Shown: in pieces, positions 52,740 through 61,954 of the stretch
Numbering within the stretch: the first letter of the stretch is position 1
Layout of the letters: each line of letters starts with the position of its first letter
Assembly: GCA_016720655.1 (NCBI GenBank)
Contig: JADKKE010000007.1
Coordinates: forward strand, 186,001 to 250,000
Reading direction: 5' to 3'
From: Bacteroidota bacterium
Lineage (GTDB): Bacteria > Bacteroidota > Bacteroidia > AKYH767-A > 2013-40CM-41-45
DNA length: 64,000 bases
The notes under the pieces: model-generated
Told to the model about the DNA's origin: nothing
The model's database searches: none
What the model saw: the letters and a program-made list of their open reading frames with translations, nothing else
Made by a program: the position numbers and the translations under genes

Positions 52740-53174
52740 TTAAGTGTTTACAATATGAAGTACAAACATCTCAAGATGTTGAAATAATTCATCGTTTTTG
52801 TTCAAAAAATTGAAATTCCATCTGATCGATGCTGAATTGTGCTCAGGATGGGGTATTAGCTCTGTTATAATGACTTTGCATGAAACAGGCTCTCCGGCAT
52901 AAACAGGCTTTAAAAATCTCCAATTGTCAACAGCAAGTCCACACAAAACAGTTTTTCCAAAACGGGGGATCCAAACATTTTTGTAAAAATGATGGAATGG
53001 ATGTGGTCCGCTGGCTACTATATCCCTGAAAAAATGTTCACGCGCGACTTGTTTACTCAAATGAAAATCGAGCGGGTCATAAGCCTTAGCAAATTCTACA
53101 ATGTCGTTCTCCGTAAAAATAACAGTGCCGAAGTCGAACTCGTCTCCGGCACTGAATTTAATTTTTTCCTGCAT
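52740..53174 (-). CDS. MaoC-like hotdog dehydratase
   Basis: The 144-residue protein has a MaoC-type hotdog fold. The conserved hydratase segment is FAKAYDPLDFHLSKQVAREHFF, with the Asp and His typical of R-specific enoyl-CoA hydratases, and IVASGPHPFHHFYK. It may hydrate an enoyl thioester or act as a binding protein. A TAAATTTG box ends 1 base before the ATG. It lies 6 bases after the POT gene's stop, so the two may be one unit. Confidence 0.8.
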   Translation of the reverse strand: MQEKIKFSAGDEFDFGTVIFTENDIVEFAKAYDPLDFHLSKQVAREHFFRDIVASGPHPFHHFYKNVWIPRFGKTVLCGLAVDNWRFLKPVYAGEPVSCKVIITELIPHPEHNSASIRWNFNFLNKNDELFQHLEMFVLHIVNT

Positions 53175-53175
53175 T

Positions 53176-53183
53176 CAAATTTA
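53176..53183 (-). promoter_or_regulatory. -7 box directly before the MaoC-like gene
   Basis: TAAATTTG on the minus strand ends 1 base before the ATG and overlaps the stop region of the POT gene. A start further downstream would change this. Confidence 0.35.
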
Positions 53184-54947
53184 ATTTACACCATGCATCA
53201 TCTTGATAAGTCTCTTGTACAAGGCGAGAAGAATAAGCGATGCTGCTCCGCTGAGAACAATAAAGACACAGAAGAAGATAAACAAATTCGAAATCTCGAT
53301 ACCGAGGAAACTCGGAATTTTCGCAGCTTCTGCAGGTGCTTCTCCGGCACCCGGTGGAATTAAGGCGCTCAATGTTCCTGCAAATTTATTCGCAGCCGCA
53401 TTGGCCAAAAACCAGGTGCCCATCATCAGAGAAGACAAACGCAAAGGCGCAAGCTTACTGACCATACTGAGTCCGATTGGTGACAAACACAATTCACCCA
53501 TAGTGTGAACAATGTACAATGCAAACAACCAGAACATAGCAATCTTGGTGGATGGGTCAACACCATGTACTGCATAAGCGATAATCACATAGCCCAATGC
53601 AACAAGACCTAATCCCATCGCCATCTTGAGCGGAGAAGAAGGTTCCATATTCACTTTCGCCAGCTTTCCCCACAACATTGTAAATACCGGAGCAAGAATA
53701 ATAATTGCTAGTGGATTGATCGATTGAAACCAGGATGCCGGGAATTCTTCCTTGTGATAATCGCTGATGTATCCCATAAATGTTAGAGCAAACAAAGCCA
53801 CTGAAACGATTACCTGAATAACAAGGATATTCTTTTTGGACCATTCAAAAAACCAACCAAAAGCTTTTGCGAGGTAATAAGCAAGGATGATAGAAAATCC
53901 CAGAATTATGTATTTGCTGATATTGATACTAATTGCTCTATCCACTTGCTGATCTGCAAATAGGGTAAGGGATGCTCCGGCTTGTTCAAAACATGCCCAG
54001 AAAAACACTACAAAGAAGGCGAGAATGAATACAACAATAATTCGTTCCCGTTCATCTTTCGTAAGACTTTTATCGGAGAGTATAATCACCGGCATCAGGA
54101 TGATGGAAGCATAAATCAGATAGGCAACCAAATCCATGTGTGCAAGAGTGTATGCAAATGTGCTGGAATCCGCAATCGCTGCGGCTCCGAAAACTCCAAT
54201 CATAATCGACTGAAAATTCAAGAGAAAATAAATCAATCCGATTGATCCCAAAATCACACCGTACGTCTTCATGTCCATCTTTTGCTTTGGCATTCCAAGA
54301 GGAGCGCCGGATGGATCTTTCAGGTGTTTGTTTTTAAGCAATTCAAAAGAGATAGTACTCACCAACATTCCAATGGCAGCTGCGAGGAAGCCGTATTTGA
54401 AATCGGAAATGTTTCCGGTGTCACCAAGAGTTCCACAAACCAAAGGAGAGAAAAATGCTCCCATATTGATTCCCATGTAAAAAATGGTGAAGGCTCCATC
54501 AATGCGTGAATCATTCTTCGGATACAATTGACCAACCATCGTCGAAATGTTTGGTTTGAAGAAACCATTCCCAACAATCAGGAAGGTCAGGCCTATCCAC
54601 ATAAAAGAAATTGCACCGTCACTTTGAACACCATCTGTTACAAGATTACCACTCATGTACATCATGAACTGACCGAAGGCCATCAGTAAGCCCCCCACGA
54701 GAATACTCCGGCGATTCCCCCAGAATTTGTCTGAAATATATCCGCCCAGAAGTGGAGTGAGATATACAAGACCAGTAAAACTTCCATAAATATTTGATGC
54801 CAATGCTTTGTCGATGAACAAAGCTTTTGTCATAAACAAAATAAAAATCGCACGCATCCCGTAGTAACTGAATCGTTCCCACATTTCGGTGAAGAACAAT
54901 AGGTATAGACCACGTGGATGACCAGAATTAGAACCGGGTGTATTCAT
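53181..54947 (-). CDS. POT/PTR family peptide transporter
   Basis: This is a proton-coupled oligopeptide transporter with about 14 membrane helices (588 residues). The PTR signature begins LYLLFFTEMWERFSYYGMRAIF (the ExxER motif for proton coupling), followed by GGYISDKFWGNRRS-type and GNGFFKPNISTMVG motifs. Starts at ATG 54992 or at 54947 are both possible; I chose the second because few residues precede the signature in homologues. It imports di- and tripeptides into the cytoplasm. Confidence 0.9.
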   Translation of the reverse strand: MNTPGSNSGHPRGLYLLFFTEMWERFSYYGMRAIFILFMTKALFIDKALASNIYGSFTGLVYLTPLLGGYISDKFWGNRRSILVGGLLMAFGQFMMYMSGNLVTDGVQSDGAISFMWIGLTFLIVGNGFFKPNISTMVGQLYPKNDSRIDGAFTIFYMGINMGAFFSPLVCGTLGDTGNISDFKYGFLAAAIGMLVSTISFELLKNKHLKDPSGAPLGMPKQKMDMKTYGVILGSIGLIYFLLNFQSIMIGVFGAAAIADSSTFAYTLAHMDLVAYLIYASIILMPVIILSDKSLTKDERERIIVVFILAFFVVFFWACFEQAGASLTLFADQQVDRAISINISKYIILGFSIILAYYLAKAFGWFFEWSKKNILVIQVIVSVALFALTFMGYISDYHKEEFPASWFQSINPLAIIILAPVFTMLWGKLAKVNMEPSSPLKMAMGLGLVALGYVIIAYAVHGVDPSTKIAMFWLFALYIVHTMGELCLSPIGLSMVSKLAPLRLSSLMMGTWFLANAAANKFAGTLSALIPPGAGEAPAEAAKIPSFLGIEISNLFIFFCVFIVLSGAASLILLALYKRLIKMMHGVN

Positions 54948-55079
54948 AAGGTTTTTTGATTTTGCAGGACGCAATGTAATTAAATTTTCCATCTGGCAAC
55001 AGAGCCTCCAATTCTCCTTAAACAATAGAAAAACGTATTTTTCGTTTGATTGCTCGTTCACCTTTGTGTTAAGAAAATA

Positions 55080-55087
55080 TATCTTTG
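55080..55087 (+). promoter_or_regulatory. -7 box directly before the MORN gene
   Basis: TATCTTTG matches TAnnTTTG and ends 5 bases before ATG 55093. A TTC stands near -33. Confidence 0.5.
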
Positions 55088-55092
55088 TCTTC

Positions 55093-55821
55093 ATGAGATA
55101 TTTCATGATTTACCAGCTATTCTGTTGCTTGCTTTTCGTTTCGACGAAAACACAGGGACAAACCTTCCAGGTTTTTAAAGGGGATACAATCAACAGAATA
55201 GATGCAAAAGGTCAGAAACAAGGCTTGTGGAGAAAATATTATTCAACGGATTCATTGTTTTCAGAAGGTAAATACAAAGACAATATTCCTGTGGGAACTT
55301 TCATGTCCTATCATAAAAATGGTAAAGTGCAGGCGAAAATGGTTTACCGTGGAATGACTGAAATTTGTAAAGCGGAAATTTTTGCTGAAGACGGGAAGCT
55401 GAAAGCAAAAGGAAAATACATCAATAAAACGAAGGATAGTTTGTGGACTTATTATAGCCTCGATGGATGGATCTCCTCAACTGAATTTTATTTGAAAGGG
55501 AAAAAAGAAGGTTCATGGAAAGTCTATTTTCCAAATGGAAAAGTTTCGCATCTCACGACTTACAAGGCAGGTAAGAAGACAGGTCCTTACAAGGAATTTT
55601 TCGAAAATGGTGCTCCAAAAGTAGAGGGAATGATGAAACATGATGAATTCGATGGGACACTCACCATGTATTTTGAAAATGGAAAGGTTTGGCAAAAAGG
55701 GAAATACTTGAATGGACTGAGAGAAGGAGTATGGACTATTTTTAAAGAGAATGGTGAAAAAGAACGGGAAGACATTTATAAAACCGGTAAATTACTGAAT
55801 CCTCCACCGGAGGAACAGTAG
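55093..55821 (+). CDS. Secreted MORN-repeat protein
   Basis: A signal peptide (IYQLFCCLLFVSTKTQGQ) is followed by about eight MORN-like repeats (for example SEGKYKDNIPVGTFMSYHKNGKVQAKMVYRG, ending GLREGVWTIFKENGEKE). MORN proteins of this kind are exported and common in Bacteroidota; some sit near toxin immunity loci, but no toxin is adjacent. ATG 55093 is used; ATG 55105 also fits. Function is not known. Confidence 0.85.
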   Translation: MRYFMIYQLFCCLLFVSTKTQGQTFQVFKGDTINRIDAKGQKQGLWRKYYSTDSLFSEGKYKDNIPVGTFMSYHKNGKVQAKMVYRGMTEICKAEIFAEDGKLKAKGKYINKTKDSLWTYYSLDGWISSTEFYLKGKKEGSWKVYFPNGKVSHLTTYKAGKKTGPYKEFFENGAPKVEGMMKHDEFDGTLTMYFENGKVWQKGKYLNGLREGVWTIFKENGEKEREDIYKTGKLLNPPPEEQ

Positions 55822-55844
55822 TTTTTTTTAAGCCCGGAATACGG

Positions 55845-55852
55845 TATCTTTG
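55845..55852 (+). promoter_or_regulatory. -7 box upstream of mnmA
   Basis: TATCTTTG matches TAnnTTTG, 68 bases before ATG 55921. A TTT, not TTG, lies at the -33 position. Confidence 0.4.
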
Positions 55853-55920
55853 CGGATGCTAAGGCCTGAAAAACAGGCTTTTCGTGATTATTTCATTGAG
55901 TTTATGAGCAGGAGAATATA

Positions 55921-57030
55921 ATGAGTAAAAAAGGAAGAGTGTTAATGGCTATGAGTGGTGGAATTGACAGCTCTGTTTCTGCAATGCTATTGCATGAACA
56001 AGGCTACGAAGTTGTTGGCATGACCATGAAAACATGGGATTATAATTCCTCCGGTGGAGGAAAGAAAGAAACCGGCTGTTGTTCTCTTGATTCCATTAAT
56101 GATGCCCGCGGGATCGCTGTTCAAAAGGGTTTCCCGCATTATATCATCGATATTCGGGAGGAATTCGGAAATCATGTGATTGATAATTTTGTGGATGAAT
56201 ACCTCGCAGGAAGAACTCCAAATCCTTGTGTCAAATGCAATACCCATATCAAATGGGATGCATTATTGAAACGTGCAGATATGCTCGATTGTGAGTTTAT
56301 TGCTACAGGTCATTATGCCAATGTCCGGGAAGTGAATGGACGCTATGTAGTGAGTAAAGGCAAGGATGAATGGAAGGACCAAAGCTATGTGTTGTGGGGT
56401 GTTTCTCAGGCTTGCTTATCCCGTACCCTATTTCCTGTGGGTAATTACCACAAGCCTGAAATCAGAAGAATGGCTGAAGAAATGGGCTTTCACGAACTCG
56501 CTAAAAAACCGGAATCCTATGAGATCTGTTTTATCCCGGATAATGATTACAGATCATTTCTGAAAAGACGGGTGGATGGAATTGAAGAAAAACTGGCAAA
56601 CGGACTCTTCGTAAACAGAAAAGGTGAAAAACTCGGTCATCACAGAGGTTATCCATTTTATACTATTGGTCAAAGAAAGGGCCTGGAAATCGCCTTAGGT
56701 GATCCTGTATATGTTATTGATATTGAGCCTAAAACGAATACTGTTGTCTTGGCTTCGTTCGAGGAGCTTCAAACGCAAGATATGTGGGTAAAAAACCTGA
56801 ACTTTATCAAAGTGTCATCGTTAGACCAACCTACAGAAGCGCTCACGCGTATCCGTTACAAAGACAAAGGTGCCTTGAGTACCCTGGTTCAGACCGGTGA
56901 CAAATTGAAAGTAACTTTTCATTCGCCGGTATCAGCGGTAACTCCCGGACAAAGTGCAGTCTTTTACGACGGAGACGATGTAATCGGCGGTGGCTTCATC
57001 GAGAAGCAAGTTCCCAATGAACTCAACTAA
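55921..57030 (+). CDS. mnmA: tRNA-specific 2-thiouridylase
   Basis: MnmA puts sulfur on C2 of U34 in tRNAs for Lys, Glu and Gln. The ATP PP-loop is MSGGIDSSVSAML (11-23); catalytic cysteines are in NPCVKCNTHIKW (about 100-111) and in ESYEICFIPDN (about 200). The C-terminal domain is present (369 residues). It overlaps the start of the next gene by 14 bases. Confidence 0.97.
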   Translation: MSKKGRVLMAMSGGIDSSVSAMLLHEQGYEVVGMTMKTWDYNSSGGGKKETGCCSLDSINDARGIAVQKGFPHYIIDIREEFGNHVIDNFVDEYLAGRTPNPCVKCNTHIKWDALLKRADMLDCEFIATGHYANVREVNGRYVVSKGKDEWKDQSYVLWGVSQACLSRTLFPVGNYHKPEIRRMAEEMGFHELAKKPESYEICFIPDNDYRSFLKRRVDGIEEKLANGLFVNRKGEKLGHHRGYPFYTIGQRKGLEIALGDPVYVIDIEPKTNTVVLASFEELQTQDMWVKNLNFIKVSSLDQPTEALTRIRYKDKGALSTLVQTGDKLKVTFHSPVSAVTPGQSAVFYDGDDVIGGGFIEKQVPNELN

Positions 57031-57715
57031 GAATTGTATTGTTTTAATAGCATTCTTCCTGCTCACAGCCGGTTCCTTTTACTCGTGTAAAAAAGAATCT
57101 ATTCTGCCAAGCTCACCGTCCTTTAATTATTTTCCAATCGAAGCCGGCAAGTGGGTAGAGTATGATGTGGATTCAATTTTCCATGCAGAAAATGACAACA
57201 ACAACGACGATTCTGTTTATTCGTACCACTTTCAGGTGAGAGAAGAAATTGATACATCTTATGCGGATGGTCAAGGCCGCCCAACACAGGTTGTATTGCG
57301 TTACAAAAGAAACACTGACCTGGACCCCTGGACTTTAACATCAGTGTGGACACAAACACTTTCATTATCCAGTGCGTACCGCACCGAAGAAAATGTTCCT
57401 TATCACAAGCTTGCTTTCCCAATCAACAATTCTACAACATGGGACGGTAATGATGCCAATACGGAAGAAGAAGAGATGTATGAATACGATGACTTTCATA
57501 TTCCCAGAACAATTGGTGGTTTATCTTTTGATTCAACACTCACGGTGCTGCAGAGAGATGAGGACAATTATGTAGAACGGATATTCGGAAAAGAAATCTA
57601 TGCAACAGGCGTCGGTATGATCACCAAAGTCCGGGATGACCTTGGAAAGAGAAATGGAATTGTGGTGAAAGGTTTGGAATATAAAATGGTGATGCGAGAC
57701 TATGGCCCCCGTTAA
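57017..57715 (+). CDS. Hypothetical lipoprotein
   Basis: ATG 57017 lies inside the end of mnmA. A lipoprotein signal peptide (IVLIAFFLLTAGSFYSC) is followed by a mostly beta body of about 210 residues (FNYFPIEAGKWVEYDVDSI...). I do not recognise a family. The overlap with mnmA suggests coupled translation, but no link in function is apparent. The last residues are ...MVMRDYGPR, followed by a strong terminator. Confidence 0.7.
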   Translation: MNSTKNCIVLIAFFLLTAGSFYSCKKESILPSSPSFNYFPIEAGKWVEYDVDSIFHAENDNNNDDSVYSYHFQVREEIDTSYADGQGRPTQVVLRYKRNTDLDPWTLTSVWTQTLSLSSAYRTEENVPYHKLAFPINNSTTWDGNDANTEEEEMYEYDDFHIPRTIGGLSFDSTLTVLQRDEDNYVERIFGKEIYATGVGMITKVRDDLGKRNGIVVKGLEYKMVMRDYGPR

Positions 57716-57731
57716 AATAAATAACCCGAAT

Positions 57732-57770
57732 AAAAAAGCTGCTGCTTCATTTCTGAAACAGCAGCTTTTT
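57732..57770. terminator. Bidirectional terminator
   Basis: AAAAAGCTGCTGCTTCA and its near-complement TGAAACAGCAGCTTTTT (one mismatch) form a 17-base stem with A and T flanks, between the lipoprotein gene and gap. Confidence 0.88.
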
Positions 57771-57786
57771 TATTTACACAATCCTT

Positions 57787-59274
57787 TTAATAATATCTGA
57801 GTCGAATTACATCAGCAAGGTATTTAGCATAACGAATAACCTGTCTGCTATATCCATATTCATTATCATACCAAACATAAAGAACCATACTCTTATTGTC
57901 TTTGGAAACAATCGTAGCCGGACTATCAACGATCGAAGCACAAGGATTACCAACAAGATCAGTCGATACAAGTTCATTCGAAATTGAATATTGAATTTGT
58001 TCCACGAGTTCGCCACTCAATGCAGCATCTCTGAGAATTTCATTCACACCGTCTTTTGAGGTCTCTTTTTTCACCGTAAGATTTAAGATGGCGAGAGATA
58101 CATCCGGAGTTGGGACACGCACGGCATTTCCGGTGAGTTTCCCTGCCAATGGAGGCAGGACCTTCGCTACGGCTTTGTCGGCACCTGTTTCAGTGATTAC
58201 CATGTTCAATGCAGCGGAACGACCACGGCGGTATTTTGGATGAAAGTTATCCAAAAGGTTTTGGTCATTCGTATACGAGTGAATCGTTTCAATGTGTCCA
58301 CGTTCAATTCCGAGGGTTTTTTCGATAACTGCAAGGACTGGAACAATGGCATTGGTTGTGCAGGAAGCCGCTGAAAAAACTGTCTCTTTGTGATGATCAA
58401 AGTTTCCCTCATTTACACCATAAACAATATTCGGAACATCCCCTTTACCGGGTGCTGTTAGCAGGACTTTACTTACGCCTTTGGATTTTAAATGTTTACT
58501 CAAACCTTCACGGTCTCGCACCACTCCGGTATTGTCAATAATCAATGCATCGTGAATTCCGTATGCAGAATAATCAATAGCCGAAGGATCACTGGCAGCA
58601 ATCATATGTACAGTGTGTCCATTAACTATCAATGCCTTGTTCTCAAAGTCTTCAATCACCGTGCCCGGGAAAGATCCATGAACGGAATCATTGCGAAGTA
58701 AATCGCCACGTTTTGTAATATCTTCATCGCTGTTGTTTCGAGTCACGACGGCACGCAAGCGAAGTTGTTCTCCTTTGCCGGCTTGTGTAATCAATTCACG
58801 CATGAGCAATCGGCCAATTCGTCCAAACCCGTACAAGACCACATCCCGTGGAATCATAACACGTTTTTCCTTGCCAATAAATTTGTTAAGCTTATCACTT
58901 ATAAAATCGGTTGCCGTCTTGTAATTTTTTCTTTCAGCAAGCCATTCTGCCGTCAGACGACCGATATCAATCCGGGAAGGAGCAAGCTCCAGTTTGTTCA
59001 TTTCTTTTGCAAGGTGCAAAGTGTCCAATACATTGATCGGTTTTTTTACCACCTCTTTTGAATACTGATGCAAGTTGAGTATTTCACTTGCACTTCGGTC
59101 TACCAATTGGTTCCGGAAAAGAACCAACTCAACCGACTTGTCGAACCAAAGAGCGCCAGCTACATGTATCAGTGCAATGGCTGCTTTTTCGAGTTGGATC
59201 CAATCAGCAAGTTCTGCTTCGTATTTGTCTTTGTGATTCACTTTTGGGTCATCTTTAATACTGTCGAGTGCCAT
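57787..59274 (-). CDS. gap: Glyceraldehyde-3-phosphate dehydrogenase, long Bacteroidota form
   Basis: The enzyme converts glyceraldehyde-3-P to 1,3-bisphosphoglycerate with NAD. The Rossmann motif LYGFGRIGRLLMREL begins near residue 148, and the catalytic cysteine is in SAASCTTNAIVPV. The 495-residue length comes from a helical N-terminal extension of about 145 residues (ADWIQLEKAAIALIHVAGALWFDKSVELVLFR), a known feature of the Bacteroidota form. The C-terminal YDNEYGYSRQVIRYA is normal. Confidence 0.95.
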   Translation of the reverse strand: MALDSIKDDPKVNHKDKYEAELADWIQLEKAAIALIHVAGALWFDKSVELVLFRNQLVDRSASEILNLHQYSKEVVKKPINVLDTLHLAKEMNKLELAPSRIDIGRLTAEWLAERKNYKTATDFISDKLNKFIGKEKRVMIPRDVVLYGFGRIGRLLMRELITQAGKGEQLRLRAVVTRNNSDEDITKRGDLLRNDSVHGSFPGTVIEDFENKALIVNGHTVHMIAASDPSAIDYSAYGIHDALIIDNTGVVRDREGLSKHLKSKGVSKVLLTAPGKGDVPNIVYGVNEGNFDHHKETVFSAASCTTNAIVPVLAVIEKTLGIERGHIETIHSYTNDQNLLDNFHPKYRRGRSAALNMVITETGADKAVAKVLPPLAGKLTGNAVRVPTPDVSLAILNLTVKKETSKDGVNEILRDAALSGELVEQIQYSISNELVSTDLVGNPCASIVDSPATIVSKDNKSMVLYVWYDNEYGYSRQVIRYAKYLADVIRLRYY

Positions 59275-59321
59275 GAATAATTTGTTTTTGGTTGAATTTG
59301 CTGAGAGGCTTATAAATGAAA

Positions 59322-59350
59322 TCAGCTTTCACCGAAGATGAAAGCTGATC
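59322..59350 (-). terminator. Terminator of rpoD
   Basis: A perfect 11-base stem (ATCAGCTTTCA with TGAAAGCTGAT) with a 7-base loop lies 43 bases after the rpoD stop on the minus strand. Its T-run is short, so strength is uncertain. Confidence 0.6.
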
Positions 59351-59392
59351 GTAAATGCCGGAACAAACCGGCGAGGGGATAAGGATACTGGT

Positions 59393-60256
59393 TTATCCCA
59401 GATAGGCTTTCAAGAGACGACTGCGTGATTTGTGACGCAGGCGGCGAATAGCTTTTTCTTTGATCTGACGAACACGTTCGCGGGTAAGATCGAATTTAGC
59501 ACCGATTTCTTCAAGAGTTAATCCGTGTTGCATTCCAATACCAAAGAATAGTTTTATAACTTCTCTTTCACGTTCAGTAAGTGTACTTAATGAACGCTCG
59601 ATTTCTTTTTGAAGGGACTCGTTCATCAACAGATTGTCAGCACGCGGAGAATCATGATTCTCCAAAACGTCAATCAAACTGTTGTCTTCACCCTGAACAA
59701 AAGGCGCATCCATTGAAACGTGTTTTCCACTTACACGCATTGTGTCTGCAATCTTCTCAGTAGGAATATCAAGAATTTTTGCGAGCTCTTCCGGAGAGGG
59801 TTCACGTTCAAATTCCTGTTCCAGTTTGGAATAAGCTTTTGAAATTTTATTGAGCGACCCTACCTGATTTAAAGGAAGACGAACAATACGCGATTGTTCA
59901 GCCAATGCCTGGAGAATACTTTGACGAATCCACCATACAGCGTAGGAGATGAATTTAAATCCACGCGTCTCATCAAACCGTTTTGCTGCTTTAATCAATC
60001 CCAAGTTGCCTTCATTGATAAGATCGGGAAGGCTGAGTCCCTGGTTTTGATATTGCTTGGCTACCGATACTACAAAGCGGAGGTTGGCTTTGGTGAGTCG
60101 GTCAAGTGCATTCTGATCACCTTCTTTGATTTTACGGGCAAGACGAACTTCTTCTTCCGCAGTAATCAATTCCTCGCGCCCGATTTCCTGAAGATATTTT
60201 TCCAGTGATTGGCTTTCCCGGTTGGTGATCGATTTGGTTATTTTTAGCTGACGCAT
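59393..60256 (-). CDS. rpoD: Primary sigma factor RpoD, short Bacteroidota form
   Basis: This 287-residue protein has sigma70 regions 1.2 to 4 but no region 1.1 or long non-conserved insert. Region 1.2 contains SLEKYLQEIGREELIT; region 2 contains the core-binding and -10 elements (RFVVSVAKQYQNQGLSLPDLINEGNLGLIKAAKRFDETRGFKF); region 4.2 contains LEEIGAKFDLTRERVRQIKEKAIRRLRHKSR. It recognises the TTG/TAnnTTTG promoters seen in this window. It has such a promoter itself, 72 bases upstream. Confidence 0.96.
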   Translation of the reverse strand: MRQLKITKSITNRESQSLEKYLQEIGREELITAEEEVRLARKIKEGDQNALDRLTKANLRFVVSVAKQYQNQGLSLPDLINEGNLGLIKAAKRFDETRGFKFISYAVWWIRQSILQALAEQSRIVRLPLNQVGSLNKISKAYSKLEQEFEREPSPEELAKILDIPTEKIADTMRVSGKHVSMDAPFVQGEDNSLIDVLENHDSPRADNLLMNESLQKEIERSLSTLTEREREVIKLFFGIGMQHGLTLEEIGAKFDLTRERVRQIKEKAIRRLRHKSRSRLLKAYLG

Positions 60257-60327
60257 ATCTCGGTTTCTCTGTTAATTCCTTGAAAAAATAATAAATAATG
60301 AAGAAAAATATGGTTTTTCTATTACTG

Positions 60328-60358
60328 CAAATGTACCATTTTAAGAAAGGCGAAGCAA
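60328..60358 (-). promoter_or_regulatory. Promoter of rpoD
   Basis: On the minus strand TTG (60358-60356), 20 bases, then TACATTTG (60335-60328). The leader before ATG 60256 is about 70 bases. Confidence 0.7.
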
Positions 60359-60401
60359 GTTTTTGTCAACATCCGGTTAATAAGTCCTGTTAATTGTTGA
60401 T

Positions 60402-60429
60402 AAAAAGGGAGGTCCTGATCGGACCTCCC
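60402..60429 (-). terminator. Intrinsic terminator of degQ
   Basis: GGGAGGTCC and GGACCTCCC form a perfect 9-base stem followed on the minus strand by TTTTT. It sits 26 bases beyond the TGA at 60455-60457, the corrected end of degQ. Confidence 0.88.
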
Positions 60430-60507
60430 TGGTTTGCAATTTCTTTCGTTTTTATCAAATTCCGAAGCCATAATAGGCCTTCATTCCATTTGGATAGATG
60501 CCTTCGA

Positions 60508-61908
60508 TCAATACTCCTCCTTGTTTGGTTTTAAGAGCATTTTCAAGGTCTTCGGTTGAACGAATTGGCTTTTGTCGATGGAAGTAATGATGAAACCTTC
60601 GCGAATTCCGGCACTCCTTAATTTACCTGCCATGAGCTGTGAAATGCGAACACCACCTTGTAAACCCAATTTTGAACCATCTTCTTTTTGTAGATTCTCA
60701 AAGGTGCCACCCAGTAAATTGAGAACCTGATCATTTTTTATCACTTTGGTATCGCCATCTTTGTTTCTCAAGACAACGGCAAAAGTTTTTTCTGCTCCGT
60801 TTCTCTGGACTGTGACATTGACTTTATCTCCCGGACGAAACCGCCCGATCTGTTCCTGCAATTGTGGTGTAGAATTTATTCCGATCTCGCCAACTTTCGT
60901 GATTATATCTCCCTCCTTTAATCCTGCTTCAGAAGCTGCACCACCCTCACTCAATCCGGCTACATAAACACCCTGGGTTTCTTTCAGCCCTTTTTCATCA
61001 GCAAGCTTGCTGTCAACATCCCGGATACTTACTCCGATAAATCCTCTCTGAACACTACCGAATTCAACGAGGTCATCCATGACTTTCTTAACAAGATTTA
61101 CTGGTATTGCAAAAGAATATCCTGTGAAAGAGCCGGTATTGGATGCAATGGCTGAATTGATTCCAACCAACTCCCCATGTGTATTTACCAATGCTCCTCC
61201 GCTATTTCCGGGATTCACTGCTGCATCCGTTTGGATGAATGATTCAATTTTAAACTGATCAGGGAGAATACCAATATTCCTTGCTTTGGCACTTACTATG
61301 CCTGCTGTAACTGTGGACGTAAGGTTGAATGGATTTCCGACCGCCATCACCCATTCGCCCACTTTGAGATTGTCAGAATTACCATATACAACATAGGGCA
61401 AAGCCTTTTCATCAATTTTTAAAAGAGCAAGATCTGTTGAAGGATCTGTACCGACAACCTTGGCAGCAAATGTTCTGTTATCATTCAGTGTGACTTCTAC
61501 TTTTTCTGCATTGTCAACAACGTGATTATTGGTTACAATATATCCATCATCCGTGATGATTACACCTGAACCGGAAGCTTCCTGTTGTTGATTTTCCCGT
61601 GGCCTTCCCCAGAAATCAAACGGGTTGTATCCAAATGGATTGTTCCCCAGTGAACGATTGCCATAAAAGGTTTTCACATGAACCACTGCGTGCACTGTGA
61701 GGTCAGCAGCTTTCGTAAAGTCCGGCAGACTTACATCAGCAGTGGATGGCATATTGACATACTGAACATCCGGTTTACCGGCTCCATTTTTTTGTGATAA
61801 ACTTGAAGATCCGGAATTAGAAGACTGTGAATAAAGGTAAGCACCCATGGCGCCTCCCATACCTGCGATAAGCAGAATAAGGCTTGCTTTTTTTAGTTGA
61901 CTGATCAT
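60508..61908 (-). CDS. degQ: Do/DegQ-type periplasmic serine protease, frameshifted near the C-terminus
   Basis: The protein has an N-terminal signal anchor, a trypsin-like protease domain and two PDZ domains. The catalytic triad is His in VTNNHVVDNAE, Asp in DPSTDLALLK and Ser in NPGNSGGAL. It degrades misfolded envelope proteins. The open frame ends at 60508 with SQFVQPKTLKMLL, but another frame gives KPIRSTEDLENALKTKQGG, which continues to YYGFGI and a stop at 60455. Adding one base to the four-T run at 60569-60572 fixes this, so the intact gene would be 60455-61908. A sigma54-like promoter lies upstream. Confidence 0.92.
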   Translation of the reverse strand: MISQLKKASLILLIAGMGGAMGAYLYSQSSNSGSSSLSQKNGAGKPDVQYVNMPSTADVSLPDFTKAADLTVHAVVHVKTFYGNRSLGNNPFGYNPFDFWGRPRENQQQEASGSGVIITDDGYIVTNNHVVDNAEKVEVTLNDNRTFAAKVVGTDPSTDLALLKIDEKALPYVVYGNSDNLKVGEWVMAVGNPFNLTSTVTAGIVSAKARNIGILPDQFKIESFIQTDAAVNPGNSGGALVNTHGELVGINSAIASNTGSFTGYSFAIPVNLVKKVMDDLVEFGSVQRGFIGVSIRDVDSKLADEKGLKETQGVYVAGLSEGGAASEAGLKEGDIITKVGEIGINSTPQLQEQIGRFRPGDKVNVTVQRNGAEKTFAVVLRNKDGDTKVIKNDQVLNLLGGTFENLQKEDGSKLGLQGGVRISQLMAGKLRSAGIREGFIITSIDKSQFVQPKTLKMLLKPNKEEY

Positions 61909-61939
61909 ATTGCTTTCTGATTTTAATGAATTCTTTTTC

Positions 61940-61954
61940 TCAAAATTTATGCCA
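61940..61954 (-). promoter_or_regulatory. sigma54-like promoter of degQ
   Basis: On the minus strand TGGCA (61954-61950), 6 bases, then TTGA (61943-61940). The layout is identical to the one before dnaK. It lies 31 bases before ATG 61908. Confidence 0.55.
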
